A stretch of DNA of 64,000 nt, from contig NZ_CP031842.1 of NCBI RefSeq assembly GCF_003441615.1, positions 2,173,501-2,237,500 on the forward strand, given 5' to 3'. This DNA is from Dechloromonas sp. HYN0024 (GTDB lineage Bacteria; Pseudomonadota; Gammaproteobacteria; Burkholderiales; Rhodocyclaceae). This document shows positions 23,581 to 32,834 of the stretch, one piece after another; within the stretch, counting starts at the first letter, position 1, and each line of letters opens with the position of its first letter. Below the pieces are notes generated by a model, which was not told where the DNA came from, ran no database searches, and worked only from the letters and a program-made list of their open reading frames with translations. A program made the position numbers and the translations under genes.

Positions 23581-25446
23581 ATGTCGTCGCACAACAAACA
23601 AGCCTTGCCGGCCATTACGGTCGCCGCCATCGGGGTCGTCTTCGGCGACATTGGCACCAGCCCGCTGTATGCCTTGAAGGAAATCTTTAACGGCCACCAC
23701 CCGATCCCGGTCACCCCGGAAAATATCCTCGGCGTCCTGTCGCTGGTTTTCTGGGCCATCATTGTCCTGGTCACGATCAAGTACGTTGCCATAATCATGC
23801 GCGCCGACAACCGCGGTGAAGGTGGCTCGCTCGCCCTTCTGGCACTGGTCACTGAACGGGCCAAGAATCCCCGCCTGTCGTGGATCATTACCCTTCTCGG
23901 CATCTTCGCTGCCGCCTTGTTTTACGGCGACAGCATGATCACTCCGGCCATTTCAGTACTCTCCGCCGTTGAGGGCATGGAAATCATCGCCCCCGACCTC
24001 AAGCCCTACATCATCCCGATCACACTTGGCATCCTGACCGGCCTGTTCTTCATCCAGAAGCACGGTACCGGTGCCGTCGGCATCCTCTTCGGCCCGGTCA
24101 TGGTCGCCTGGTTCGCCATTCTGGGAGTCCTTGGCATGCTCCAGATTGTCCATAACCCGGCCATCCTGCTGGCGCTCAATCCGCTCTATGCCACCTTTTT
24201 CATTACCGAGCATCCGGGCCTCGCCTTCATGGCTCTCGGCTCGGTCGTCCTCGCCGTCACCGGCGGCGAAGCGCTATACACCGACATGGGCCACTTCGGC
24301 CGATTCCCGATCCGTCTGGCCTGGTTTGGCTTCGTCATGCCGGCATTGGTCATCAACTATTTCGGCCAGGGCGCACTGCTCCTCGTCGAGCCGGAAGCCA
24401 TCGAAAGCCCGTTCTATCACCTCGCCCCGGACTGGGCGCTGATCCCGATGGTCATCTTGGCCACCGCCGCCACCGTCATCGCGTCGCAGGCCGTCATTTC
24501 CGGTGCATTCTCGGTAGCCCGCCAGTCGATCCAGATGGGTCTTTTGCCGCGCATGCAGATCATCCATACCTCAGGCATGGAGGAAGGCCAGATCTACGTT
24601 CCCTTCACCAACTGGTCGCTTTACCTGGCCGTCGTCGCCCTGGTCATCGGCTTCAAGAACTCGTCGAACCTGGCTGCCGCTTACGGTATCGCGGTGACCG
24701 GCACAATGCTCATCGACACCATCCTCGTCGCCTTCGTCATGGTCCTGATGTGGAAATGGAACAAGGTAGTCGTCGGACTCGTTGCCGGCTCGCTGCTCGT
24801 CGTCGATATCGCTTTCTTTTCTGCCAACGTCATCAAGATTCCCGAAGGTGGCTGGTTCCCGCTGGTCATGGGTATCGTTTCCTTTACCGTGCTGACCACC
24901 TGGCGACGCGGACGGCGCATGGTTTCGGAAGAGATGGCCAAGCAGAGCATCCCAATGAGCGACTTCCTGCACTCGATCGACGATGTGCACCGCATCTACG
25001 GCACGGCCATCTTCATGACCAGCGCCAAGGACGGCGTGCCGCCCGCCCTGCTCCACAACCTCAAACACAATCAGGTGCTGCATGAACGGGTTGTCCTGGT
25101 CACCGTGCAGACCACCGACACGCCCACCGTCAACGACATGGAGCGTATCTACCTACACCGGATGCAGAAGGGTTTCATGCGTCTGATCATCCGCTACGGC
25201 TTCATGGAAAGCCCGGACATTCCCGGTGCCCTCGAACTGTGCAAGGGCCACGGCGAACGCTTCGAGATGATGGAAACAACCTTCTATCTGTCCCGCGAAA
25301 CCATCGTTCCATCCATGGCCCGCGGCATGCTCCCAATGCGCGCCCGCCTCTTCGCCGTGATGTCGAAGAACGCCACCAGCGCCAGCGACTTCTTCCACAT
25401 CCCGACCAACCGTGTCGTCGAACTGGGCACGCAACTGGTCATCTGA
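23581..25446 (+). CDS. kup: Potassium uptake protein Kup
   Basis: The 621-residue KUP/HAK/KT transporter opens with [24 protein letters not shown], followed by about twelve membrane helices and a C-terminal cytosolic domain of about 180 residues from [16 protein letters not shown]. It has [17 protein letters not shown] and [14 protein letters not shown]. Kup imports potassium with protons at low affinity. The ribosome site is AGGGGA upstream of the ATG. A short inverted repeat CTTGCCGG/CCGGCAAG lies in the leader at about 23498-23540; its role is unknown. Confidence 0.96.
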   Translation: MSSHNKQALPAITVAAIGVVFGDIGTSPLYALKEIFNGHHPIPVTPENILGVLSLVFWAIIVLVTIKYVAIIMRADNRGEGGSLALLALVTERAKNPRLSWIITLLGIFAAALFYGDSMITPAISVLSAVEGMEIIAPDLKPYIIPITLGILTGLFFIQKHGTGAVGILFGPVMVAWFAILGVLGMLQIVHNPAILLALNPLYATFFITEHPGLAFMALGSVVLAVTGGEALYTDMGHFGRFPIRLAWFGFVMPALVINYFGQGALLLVEPEAIESPFYHLAPDWALIPMVILATAATVIASQAVISGAFSVARQSIQMGLLPRMQIIHTSGMEEGQIYVPFTNWSLYLAVVALVIGFKNSSNLAAAYGIAVTGTMLIDTILVAFVMVLMWKWNKVVVGLVAGSLLVVDIAFFSANVIKIPEGGWFPLVMGIVSFTVLTTWRRGRRMVSEEMAKQSIPMSDFLHSIDDVHRIYGTAIFMTSAKDGVPPALLHNLKHNQVLHERVVLVTVQTTDTPTVNDMERIYLHRMQKGFMRLIIRYGFMESPDIPGALELCKGHGERFEMMETTFYLSRETIVPSMARGMLPMRARLFAVMSKNATSASDFFHIPTNRVVELGTQLVI

Positions 25447-25466
25447 TCGAAGTTCTTGATTGATCC

Positions 25467-25492
25467 AGGCCCCATCAGTTCCGACGGGGCCT
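25467..25492. terminator. Hairpin between convergent kup and metal-efflux genes
   Basis: AGGCCCC and GGGGCCT form a 7-bp GC-rich stem with a 12-base loop, 20 bases after the kup stop and 15 before the RND pump stop on the other strand. There is no clear T run on either side, so termination is plausible rather than certain. Confidence 0.5.
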
Positions 25493-25506
25493 ACCCAACA
25501 TAAAAC

Positions 25507-26754
25507 TCAGTGCAGCGCCTTGGCCAACCGGGGATGGGTGGCAACGAAGTAATACAGCGCCGGCAGCACAAACAGGGTCAGCAAGGTCGCCGAAATCAGG
25601 CCCCCGATCACCACCAGCGCCAGCGGCCGCTGGGTTTCCGAACCAATGCCGTGCGACAGGGCCATCGGCAGCAAGCCGAGCATGGCGAGCAGCGCTGTCA
25701 TGAGCACCGTGCGCAGGCGTGACAAGGCCCCCTGGAATACCGACTGATAGGCATCCATACCCTGCAACTTGAGCTGGTTGATGTAGCTGACCATAACCAC
25801 CCCGTTGAGCACAGCCTGCCCAAACAGGGCAATAAACCCGATGGCGGCCGAGACGGACAGCGGAATGCCCGAAAGCAGCAAGGCAAAGATGCCACCGATC
25901 AGGGCGAAGGGAATATTGCAGATAATGATCAACGCATCCTTGAAAGACTCAAAGGCATCAAAAAGCAGGACGAAGATGACAAGGATCGACAGCGGCACGA
26001 CCAGCATCAGGCGCTTCATTGCCCGCTCCTGATTTTCGAATTCGCCTGACCAGGCGATCGAATAGCCCTGCGGCAGCTTGATATCCTTGGCGTGCGCCTG
26101 CATGTCGGCAACGACGCTGCCCATGTCCCGGTCGCGGATAAAGACGCCAATGGCAACGACCCGCTGCCCGGATTCGCGGGCAATGTTCATGGCGCCACTG
26201 CTCAACTTGAAATCGACCAGACTGGACAGCGGCACCTGCGCCCCCGACGGGGTCGGCACCAGCACATCCTTTAGCCTGTCGAGTTGCCGCGATGGCTCGT
26301 CGAGACGGACGACCACACTGAAATGGCGATCACCTTCCCACAGTTCGGTCGCCACCTTGCCGGCCATGGCAGTTTCAACGACATCCTGCACATCCATGAC
26401 ATTGAGGCCATAACGGGCCGCCGCCGCCCGGTCGATCTCCAGCCGGTATTGCGGCAAATCGCCATCGCGATCGATAAAGGCGCGAACCACCCCAGGCACA
26501 TTCCTGATCTTTTCGAGCAACTGGTTGGCGTGCAGTTTGAGCGTTGCCGTATCGTCTCCGAACAGCTTGATGACAATCTGGCCATCGATCTGCGAAATCG
26601 ATTCAAGAATCTGGTCGCGCACCGGCTGACTGAACGTGGGCTCTACGCCCGGCACATCGTTCAGTTTGTCCTCCATTTCGAGAATCAGCTTCTCCTTGGT
26701 CATTCCCTTTCGCCAGGCACTCTCCGGCTTGAGATCGACGAGCATTTCGGTCAT
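25507..26754 (-). CDS. CzcA-type RND metal efflux pump, C-terminal part (frameshifted gene)
   Basis: This frame encodes the last 415 residues of a heavy-metal RND pump: MTEMLVDLKPESAWRKGMTK, the second porter half, and membrane helices 7-12. In intact pumps this Met follows a PEDGTDPKNIN stretch. Here that stretch is read out of frame because one base is missing from the G6 run at 26791-26796 (leftward sense). The ATG overlaps the stop of the upstream frame as ATGA, so re-initiation could yield a separate C-terminal polypeptide. With one base restored the two frames give a 1029-residue pump of normal length. Sequence error is a live alternative. Confidence 0.85.
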   Translation of the reverse strand: MTEMLVDLKPESAWRKGMTKEKLILEMEDKLNDVPGVEPTFSQPVRDQILESISQIDGQIVIKLFGDDTATLKLHANQLLEKIRNVPGVVRAFIDRDGDLPQYRLEIDRAAAARYGLNVMDVQDVVETAMAGKVATELWEGDRHFSVVVRLDEPSRQLDRLKDVLVPTPSGAQVPLSSLVDFKLSSGAMNIARESGQRVVAIGVFIRDRDMGSVVADMQAHAKDIKLPQGYSIAWSGEFENQERAMKRLMLVVPLSILVIFVLLFDAFESFKDALIIICNIPFALIGGIFALLLSGIPLSVSAAIGFIALFGQAVLNGVVMVSYINQLKLQGMDAYQSVFQGALSRLRTVLMTALLAMLGLLPMALSHGIGSETQRPLALVVIGGLISATLLTLFVLPALYYFVATHPRLAKALH

Positions 26755-28595
26755 GTTGATGTTCTTCGGATCAGTGCCGTCCTCGGGCCGCCCCCCTTGG
26801 AAATAGCTGCATTCACCTCAGGAAAATCGGCAATGATGCGGCGCAACATGCGCAACTCGCTCTTCGCCTCCTCAACAGACACTGATGTTGGCAGGGTGAT
26901 GTTGATCCAGATCGACCCCTCATTGAGTTCAGGCAGGAATTCAGTGCCGAGTTGGGGCACCAGTGCGGCGGTGACAGTCAGCGCCCCGAGGGCCACCAGC
27001 AACACACGGCGTGCATGCGCAAGGACCCATTTAAGCGCCGGTTCATAGCGGTTCATGAACCAGTGCATGAGTTTCGTCTCTTCATGCGGCACGTGGTTCT
27101 TGAAAGCAATTTTCGACAGGAAAGGAACCAGGGTGAGCGACAGGACCAGCGAGGTAATCAGTGCGGCGACAACCGAATAGGCCATCGGGGCAAAAATCTT
27201 GCCCTCATGCCGCTGCATGGTGAAGATCGGTAGATGGGCGACCATGATGATGACCATCGAGAACACGGTGGGACGACCGATTTCGATGACCGCCTCATAA
27301 ATAGTTCGTGATTGTGGCTTGTGGCTTTCATCGCGATGCGCCTCGCCTAGACGCCGGAAGATATTCTCGATAACGATCACCGCCCCGTCGACAATGATCC
27401 CGAAGTCCATCGCCCCAAGCGACAAAAGGTTGGCCGGAATACCGACCGCTGACAGCCCCATGAAGGTGCCGAGCAGGGCCAATGGAATGATCGCTGCGAC
27501 AATGCCGGCCGCCCGAAAATCGGCGAGGAACAGGTAAAGCACGAGGGTAACCAGCAAGGCTCCCTCTAGAAGATTCATGAAAACCGTCTTCAGTGTCTTG
27601 CTGATCAGCCATGAACGGTCGTAAAACGGGATAATTTTCACACCCGCTGGCAAACCGCTGGCGTTGAGGCTGTCCACCTTGGCCTTAAGGGCATCAAGCG
27701 CCATCGAGGGATTTTCATCCTTGCGCAGGAGAACGATGCCAGACACCACGTCATCGTGATCACCCGTCGCATCGCTGATGCCGACAATGCCCTGCTCCGG
27801 CACACGTGACTCGACGACCTCGGCAATGTCACGAACCAGGACTGGTGTGCCCTTGTTTTCGGCAACCACGACCTGTCCGATATCGGCCGAGGACTTGAGC
27901 AAGCCGATTGAACGGATCAGGAATTGCTGCCGGCCTTGCGCCACCGAGCCGCCGCCGGCATTGGCATTGGCGCGTTGCAAGGCATTGAACAACTGACCGA
28001 CCGTCAGTTTGTAGTCGCGTAGTTTGGCCAGACTTGGGTGCACTTCATACTGGCGGATCGGTCCGCCGAGTGAGACGACATCGGCAATGCCAGGCACCTG
28101 CTTGATCTGGCGGGACACCATCCAGTCCTGGATAGCCCGAATTTCACTCGGCTTGAGGCCGGGTGCTTCAAGGCGGTAGCGAAATATCTCGCCGGTAGCG
28201 GTGGCAGGCGGCGCCAGTTCAGGCTCGACACCGGGCGGCAGATCGAGCCCGCGCAGACGCTCCTCGACCAGTTGCCGGGCCATGAACAGGCTGGGCTTTT
28301 CGTCAAAGGTAACGACGATGAAGGACAACCCGAACTGGGTGTGCGAGAACATCCGGATTGAATTGGGCACGCCGGCCAGGGCAATTTCAAGCGGGATGGT
28401 CACCTGCTTTTCGACCTCTTCCGGCGCACGACCTGGATAGAGCGAAATGATCGTGACCTGGGTATCGGTCACATCGGGGAAGGCCTCAATCGGCAGCGAA
28501 CGAAAAGCCGCCACCCCGACGCCGATGAACAGGACCAGCCCGAGCAGGATGAAGAGTGGCTGGTTCAGCGCAAAATGAACGATGCGCTTGATCAT
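26751..28595 (-). CDS. CzcA-type RND metal efflux pump, N-terminal part (frameshifted gene)
   Basis: The frame encodes 614 residues: helix 1, the first porter half and helices 2-6, then a wrong-frame tail after AISKGG. Helix 4 reads MDFGIIVDGAVIVIEN with D397, D403 and E410. This is the proton-relay pattern of divalent-cation pumps (CzcA, CnrA type) rather than the copper pump CusA. It would drive Zn, Co, Ni or Cd from the periplasm or cytosol through the adaptor and outer-membrane channel encoded upstream. It overlaps the adaptor gene by four bases. The frame is lost at the G6 run at 26791-26796. Confidence 0.87.
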   Translation of the reverse strand: MIKRIVHFALNQPLFILLGLVLFIGVGVAAFRSLPIEAFPDVTDTQVTIISLYPGRAPEEVEKQVTIPLEIALAGVPNSIRMFSHTQFGLSFIVVTFDEKPSLFMARQLVEERLRGLDLPPGVEPELAPPATATGEIFRYRLEAPGLKPSEIRAIQDWMVSRQIKQVPGIADVVSLGGPIRQYEVHPSLAKLRDYKLTVGQLFNALQRANANAGGGSVAQGRQQFLIRSIGLLKSSADIGQVVVAENKGTPVLVRDIAEVVESRVPEQGIVGISDATGDHDDVVSGIVLLRKDENPSMALDALKAKVDSLNASGLPAGVKIIPFYDRSWLISKTLKTVFMNLLEGALLVTLVLYLFLADFRAAGIVAAIIPLALLGTFMGLSAVGIPANLLSLGAMDFGIIVDGAVIVIENIFRRLGEAHRDESHKPQSRTIYEAVIEIGRPTVFSMVIIMVAHLPIFTMQRHEGKIFAPMAYSVVAALITSLVLSLTLVPFLSKIAFKNHVPHEETKLMHWFMNRYEPALKWVLAHARRVLLVALGALTVTAALVPQLGTEFLPELNEGSIWINITLPTSVSVEEAKSELRMLRRIIADFPEVNAAISKGGGPRTALIRRTST

Positions 28596-29716
28596 TTAGC
28601 CGCCTGTTTTTCAGCAACGGCCGGCTTGAAGAATTTGAGGAGATTGAGGTTGCCCTCGGTGACGACCCGGTCGCCTTCGTGCACCCCGGCCAGCAAGACT
28701 ATCCAGCCATCACGATCGCCGCCTGCCTCAACTTGCTGGCGGCGGTAGCGGCCAAGCGCCTCCTCAACGAAGACGTAGCGCTTTTCGCCGATCAGGAAAA
28801 CGGCATTCGCCGGCGCGCGCAGGGCTTGCGTTGCCGGCAATTCAACCAGTGCATTGACGAACATTTCGCCCTTCAGACGACGGTCGGCATTGGGCACCTC
28901 ACCCCGCACCTTGATGGTCCGGCTGGCCGGATCGACAAAATCGGCCACATGACGAATGACACCCTTGAAACGCTCACCCGGATACTGTTTTGACTCGACA
29001 AATAGGGAATCGCCTTTTTTTAGACTGGCCAGATCAGCCTCGCCGGCATCGATCTGGACCCAGAGACTGGCCGGATCAGTGATGACAAACAAGGGGGCCG
29101 CCGCCTGATCCGGGCGAAACTCCATACCGGGATTCAGATTGCGTTCGACCACCACCCCGGCCAGCGGCGTCCGCAACACGTAGGAACCATCGCCTTCGCC
29201 ACCCAGCCCGGCAAGACGCCGATTGGCCCGATCCGCTTCCGCCCTGGCAGATACGGCGGCAGCCTCGGCCAGTTGCCAGTCCTTTTCGGCCACCACGCCT
29301 GCTTCGCGCAGCAAGCGGCTACGCGCCAGTTCCTGCCCCGCCACCACGGCATCGGCCTTGGTCTTGTGGGCATCAGCCAGCGCCTGACCGTAATCCGGCG
29401 AACTCAGCACGGTCAGCGGCTGATTGATTTTCACCGAATTGCCGACATCCACCGCAATACGCTGCACGCGGCCACCCAGTTGAGGAAAGACGCGAACAGT
29501 TTTTTCTTCGTTCCAGACCAGCCGACCGGGCAGACTGAGCATTCCCCCCTTGTCGCGCTCGACCGCAGCCACTTTGAGAAAAGTCGCCTTGGCCGGTTCT
29601 GCCAGGGTGGCGATTTCGCCACTGACCGTGATGGTCGCCTCCCTGGGAGCTTCCGGCTCGGCGGTACAGCCAGCAAGCGCCAGTAGAATGCTTGAAAGAA
29701 TAAAAGTCTGCTTCAT
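28592..29716 (-). CDS. RND efflux periplasmic adaptor, CzcB/CusB-like lipoprotein
   Basis: The 374-residue protein starts with a lipoprotein signal (MKQTFILSSILLALAGC). It has the adaptor order: barrel-sandwich half (VFPQLGGRVQRIAVDVGNSV), a helical hairpin at about 115-165, the second lipoyl half (VLRTPLAGVVVERNLNPGME), a beta-barrel and a membrane-proximal domain (GWIVLLAGVHEGDRVVTEG). It bridges pump and channel across the periplasm. It is coupled by ATGA overlaps to both neighbours. Confidence 0.92.
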   Translation of the reverse strand: MKQTFILSSILLALAGCTAEPEAPREATITVSGEIATLAEPAKATFLKVAAVERDKGGMLSLPGRLVWNEEKTVRVFPQLGGRVQRIAVDVGNSVKINQPLTVLSSPDYGQALADAHKTKADAVVAGQELARSRLLREAGVVAEKDWQLAEAAAVSARAEADRANRRLAGLGGEGDGSYVLRTPLAGVVVERNLNPGMEFRPDQAAAPLFVITDPASLWVQIDAGEADLASLKKGDSLFVESKQYPGERFKGVIRHVADFVDPASRTIKVRGEVPNADRRLKGEMFVNALVELPATQALRAPANAVFLIGEKRYVFVEEALGRYRRQQVEAGGDRDGWIVLLAGVHEGDRVVTEGNLNLLKFFKPAVAEKQAAK

Positions 29717-30954
29717 TTAAGTTTCCTGAATTCAGCCTGGATCTGCCAGTCCGACAAAGCCTTAGCGTAATCGGCGCGCGCGCTGGCCGCCTCGACCTGA
29801 ATCTGGCGCTGGGTACGCCGTGCATCGAGCAGGTCCATCAGTCCCATGGCCCCCTTGCTGTAAGCCAGTTCGGCCGCCTTGGCGACGCGCTCGGCATCGG
29901 CCAGCAAACCGCCTTGCAGACGTTTGTAGCGATCCCGCGCTGAGAGCAGTGCGCTCTGCGCCTGCGCCACCTGACCGATCGCCTGCGCCTGCTGCTGCGC
30001 GACTTGCAGACGGGCGATATCGAGATCGGCCTCGGCCCGCGCAATGTCTCCTTCATATTCGTGCCAGATAAAAAGCGGCACGCTGATACCGAAGCCAAAA
30101 CTGTCGGTCGGCGCATTCTGCTGATTATGTTCAAGCTGAAATCCGACCGTTACATCGCGTTTCTTTTTGGCACGTGCCAGATCACGATCGGCCTGGGCTG
30201 CGGCCAGACGCTTTTGTGCCGCCTCAAGATCGGGACGCTGAGCCAGTGGCGTCTGCGTCAGTGCCTGCTCCTCAAGGGCTGGCCATCCGTCCGTTGCCAC
30301 CAACTCGATCGCCTCGGCATCGCGGCCGACCAGGTAGGCCAGCGCCTGGCGAGCCTGGTCAAGTTCTGTTTGGGCCTGCCGGGCATCGCTTTCGGCCCGG
30401 GCGCTATCGATCTGCAGACGAGCAACGTCGACCGGCGCGAGGTCGCCCGCCTTCTCCCGTAGGCGCCCGGCATCCGTGCTCCTGCCATAAAGTTCAGCCG
30501 TCTCACGGGCCAGCGCAAGCTTTTCCTGGGCCAGGCGCAGGTTATAGTAAGCGTAGCGCAAGACACCCAGTTGCTGGCGAGCCGTGTCGTCCAGATCGAA
30601 ACGTGCCGCCTCCAACCGCGACTCGGCACCCCTGACCCGCAAATCACGCTTGCCGCCGCGCTCGATCAACTGGTCGACCCGCAGCACCGTATCCATTTTT
30701 TTCCGGTCCCAGCCCCCAGCGCCATAGCCCGACCACGGGCTCACCGAAAGCACATTGAGCGAGACATCGGGATTGGGTATCTGCCCCGCCACCCGGACAT
30801 CGGCAGCAGCGCCGGTGACAACCCCCTGGGCCAACTGGATCTCATGGCTATGCTGACGCCATAGTAACTCGGCCTCATTCAGGGAAAGCGGGATTGCGCC
30901 CTGTACAGAGGAAAACAAAGAGGCCAGCAGAAGAGATAACAGTAAGCGCTGCAT
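29713..30954 (-). CDS. Outer-membrane efflux channel, CzcC-like (TolC family)
   Basis: The 413-residue protein has a signal peptide (1-19, SVQGA) and two TolC-type OEP repeats rich in alternating Ala/Gln helices (LARETAELYGRSTDAGRLRE, LARAKKKRDVTVGFQLEHNQ). It forms the outer-membrane exit of the metal pump. It is the first gene of the leftward czcCBA-type operon; its leader holds the short inverted repeat noted at 30984-30995. Confidence 0.9.
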   Translation of the reverse strand: MQRLLLSLLLASLFSSVQGAIPLSLNEAELLWRQHSHEIQLAQGVVTGAAADVRVAGQIPNPDVSLNVLSVSPWSGYGAGGWDRKKMDTVLRVDQLIERGGKRDLRVRGAESRLEAARFDLDDTARQQLGVLRYAYYNLRLAQEKLALARETAELYGRSTDAGRLREKAGDLAPVDVARLQIDSARAESDARQAQTELDQARQALAYLVGRDAEAIELVATDGWPALEEQALTQTPLAQRPDLEAAQKRLAAAQADRDLARAKKKRDVTVGFQLEHNQQNAPTDSFGFGISVPLFIWHEYEGDIARAEADLDIARLQVAQQQAQAIGQVAQAQSALLSARDRYKRLQGGLLADAERVAKAAELAYSKGAMGLMDLLDARRTQRQIQVEAASARADYAKALSDWQIQAEFRKLK

Positions 30955-30983
30955 CGATATTCACGAGAAAAAGGTGGGATATA

Positions 30984-30995
30984 TTACCAAGGTAA
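30984..30995. promoter_or_regulatory. Inverted repeat in the metal-efflux leader, possible operator
   Basis: TTACC-AA-GGTAA lies 30 bases upstream of the czcC-like start, inside the 183-base divergent region shared with the ankyrin-DUF411 pair. Metal-responsive regulators use short dyads of this sort, but no regulator gene is in view and the dyad is short. Confidence 0.25.
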
Positions 30996-31137
30996 GCTGA
31001 ACAATCGCTGACGGTTGGCGGATGCCAAGATCCATTTTGTGTCATTTCATTTGCAAAAGCCAAAACTAGCGTAGATCAATGTTGTTCGTGTGACATGCGG
31101 CAACAATCACCGCATGACAACGCTTGGGAAACCCTGG

Positions 31138-31611
31138 ATGAAACACCTGCTTTACTTGTTTTTTCTCGCCTGCCTTCCCATTACGGTCGTGGCCGATGAA
31201 CACACGCACGATCAGCCGATCCATGACGCAGCCCGCGAGGGGAGTGGTGACGAGGTTCGCCGGCTGCTCAAGGCTGGTCCCAAACAGCGCGAGGCGCGTA
31301 CGGCGCAAGGTTCCACGCCGCTTCATCTGGCCGCCACCAACCCCGACACCAGTGCCATGCTGGCACTGATTGCGGCAGGGGCCGATGTCATGGCCCGCGA
31401 CAACGATGGGGCGACACCTTTGCATATGGCAGCCTATGCCAGCCGTCCGCGGAACACCCGGATACTGCTCGAAGCCGGGGCAGACCCACAGGCTAAAACC
31501 GACAATGGGCGCGACCCCGGCTCACTGGCGCGCAAGGTCAAATCGGATGAAACGGCGGGTGTCCTGGCACTGTGGGTGCTCAAGGGCTGCAAGGCCGGAG
31601 AGCCATGCTGA
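31138..31611 (+). CDS. Periplasmic ankyrin-repeat protein
   Basis: The start at 31138 opens a clear signal peptide (MKHLLYLFFLACLPITVVA). The mature 137 residues hold three ankyrin repeats (QGSTPLHLAATNPDTSAMLA, then DGATPLHMAAYASRPRNTRI and ADPQAKTDNGRDPGSLA). His residues cluster right after the signal (DEHTHDQPIHDAA). It is coupled by a seven-base overlap to the DUF411 gene and divergent from the metal pump. A role in metal stress is inferred from position only. Confidence 0.82.
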   Translation: MKHLLYLFFLACLPITVVADEHTHDQPIHDAAREGSGDEVRRLLKAGPKQREARTAQGSTPLHLAATNPDTSAMLALIAAGADVMARDNDGATPLHMAAYASRPRNTRILLEAGADPQAKTDNGRDPGSLARKVKSDETAGVLALWVLKGCKAGEPC

Positions 31612-32102
31612 AATCAGCAGCGCTAGTGCTCTCCCTGTTCACCGGTTGCGTCGCTGCGGAACCGGCTGCGCCCCTGCCACCGATTGAAGTATTCACCCCG
31701 ACGGTTTGCCTGACCTGCATTGAATGGGCCGAACATCTGCGCCAGAACGGCTTTACCGTAAATGTCACAGCGACCGACGATATGGATGCCATCAAGCGGC
31801 GCCTGAAAATTCCCAGAAATATGGAATCAGTCCCCAGTGCGCGGGTCGCCGGCTATTTCGTCGAAGGCCACGTCCCGGCCGAAGACATCAAGCTGTTGCT
31901 CAGCGAACAGCCCCGCGCCCTCGGCCTGGCCGTCCCCGGCCTGCCGCAGGGCGCCCCCGGCCGTGAATTCTCCAATCCGACCTGCGAAACTGCCTGCACC
32001 ATGCTCGACAAGGAAGGCGTCGAGCCGCCAGTGCGCCGCGAGTTTTTCGAGACCTTCCTGATCGACCGCAAGGGCAAACCCTCACGTTTTGCCCGCCACT
32101 GA
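31605..32102 (+). CDS. DUF411 periplasmic metal-binding protein
   Basis: The ATG at 31605 lies inside the last codons of the ankyrin gene. The 165-residue protein has a signal peptide (MLKSAALVLSLFTGCVA) and the DUF411 core: PTVCLTCIEWAEHLRQNGF, VNVTATDDMDAIKRR, VAGYFVEGHVPAEDIKLLL, GLAVPGLPQG. Family members such as CopG bind copper through a Cys pair in the CxxC position, here CLTC. A Cys pair CETAC in the tail is extra. Location beside a metal-efflux operon agrees with a metal role. Confidence 0.87.
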   Translation: MLKSAALVLSLFTGCVAAEPAAPLPPIEVFTPTVCLTCIEWAEHLRQNGFTVNVTATDDMDAIKRRLKIPRNMESVPSARVAGYFVEGHVPAEDIKLLLSEQPRALGLAVPGLPQGAPGREFSNPTCETACTMLDKEGVEPPVRREFFETFLIDRKGKPSRFARH

Positions 32103-32139
32103 GCGATACCGGTTCGCGCTGTACCCTAACCACCGCAGC

Positions 32140-32700
32140 CTATTTTCCGGTTCTGCCCCGCACTGAAGGGGGCGACGTTCTGCCCCGTCGCACCGACAAA
32201 GTAACCAGAAAGGGAAAGTCCTCGTCAGCTTTCTGAACAACACGCCATTCCGGCCCAATGGCCCGCCCGATCCAGTCCACGACGGCGTCGAGATCAACGG
32301 CTTCGCAGCGCAGGTCGGCGATAACATCGCCGCTATCCTCATACACCGGAAAGTCGGAGCAACCTACCGGCTTGATGTCCTGACCGTAAACCTGGCATGA
32401 CTTGGCGGTCAGGTCGTAGGCGGGACAGGGTTTGCTATGTACGTAGTAGCGCCCCTCGGCCTCCCTGATCTCGACGGGGCCGTCGCCGGTCGACAGTCGC
32501 CGGTCGAAGGTCTTGCGCGACTCCTCGATTTTCCAGAAAACCTTGATCTGCTTCCATTCCAGATCGAGGACAAGTGCATCCAGGCGGCAGCACGGCCTGG
32601 CGCAGTCGGGACAGTGCGGAATAACCTGCGCCACCTGATAGGCAGCGGCCGCGGAAGCAAGCTCCGTGGCAAGGTGACGGCGAGTGTGGCTGTTGGTCAT
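32140..32700 (-). CDS. YkgJ-family cysteine-cluster protein
   Basis: The 186-residue protein has the CxxCxxxC-type cluster CPDCARPCCRLDAL near residue 30, then CPAYDLTAKSCQVYGQDIKP and CSDFP further on. Together these make the YkgJ zinc or iron-chelating domain. Biological role unknown in most bacteria. There is no signal peptide. It is convergent with the DUF411 gene, 37 bases apart. Confidence 0.85.
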   Translation of the reverse strand: MTNSHTRRHLATELASAAAAYQVAQVIPHCPDCARPCCRLDALVLDLEWKQIKVFWKIEESRKTFDRRLSTGDGPVEIREAEGRYYVHSKPCPAYDLTAKSCQVYGQDIKPVGCSDFPVYEDSGDVIADLRCEAVDLDAVVDWIGRAIGPEWRVVQKADEDFPFLVTLSVRRGRTSPPSVRGRTGK

Positions 32701-32834
32701 GAATGGTCAGACAAGGAAAGCCAGGCAGATTAAGGATGGCGGGTCATGTTGAGTGCCATGTTCAACACCAGCTAATATCATGATCGCGAAGCGCGAGACA
32801 AGACCTCGATGTCAGCACGCACGACCGAATAGTG

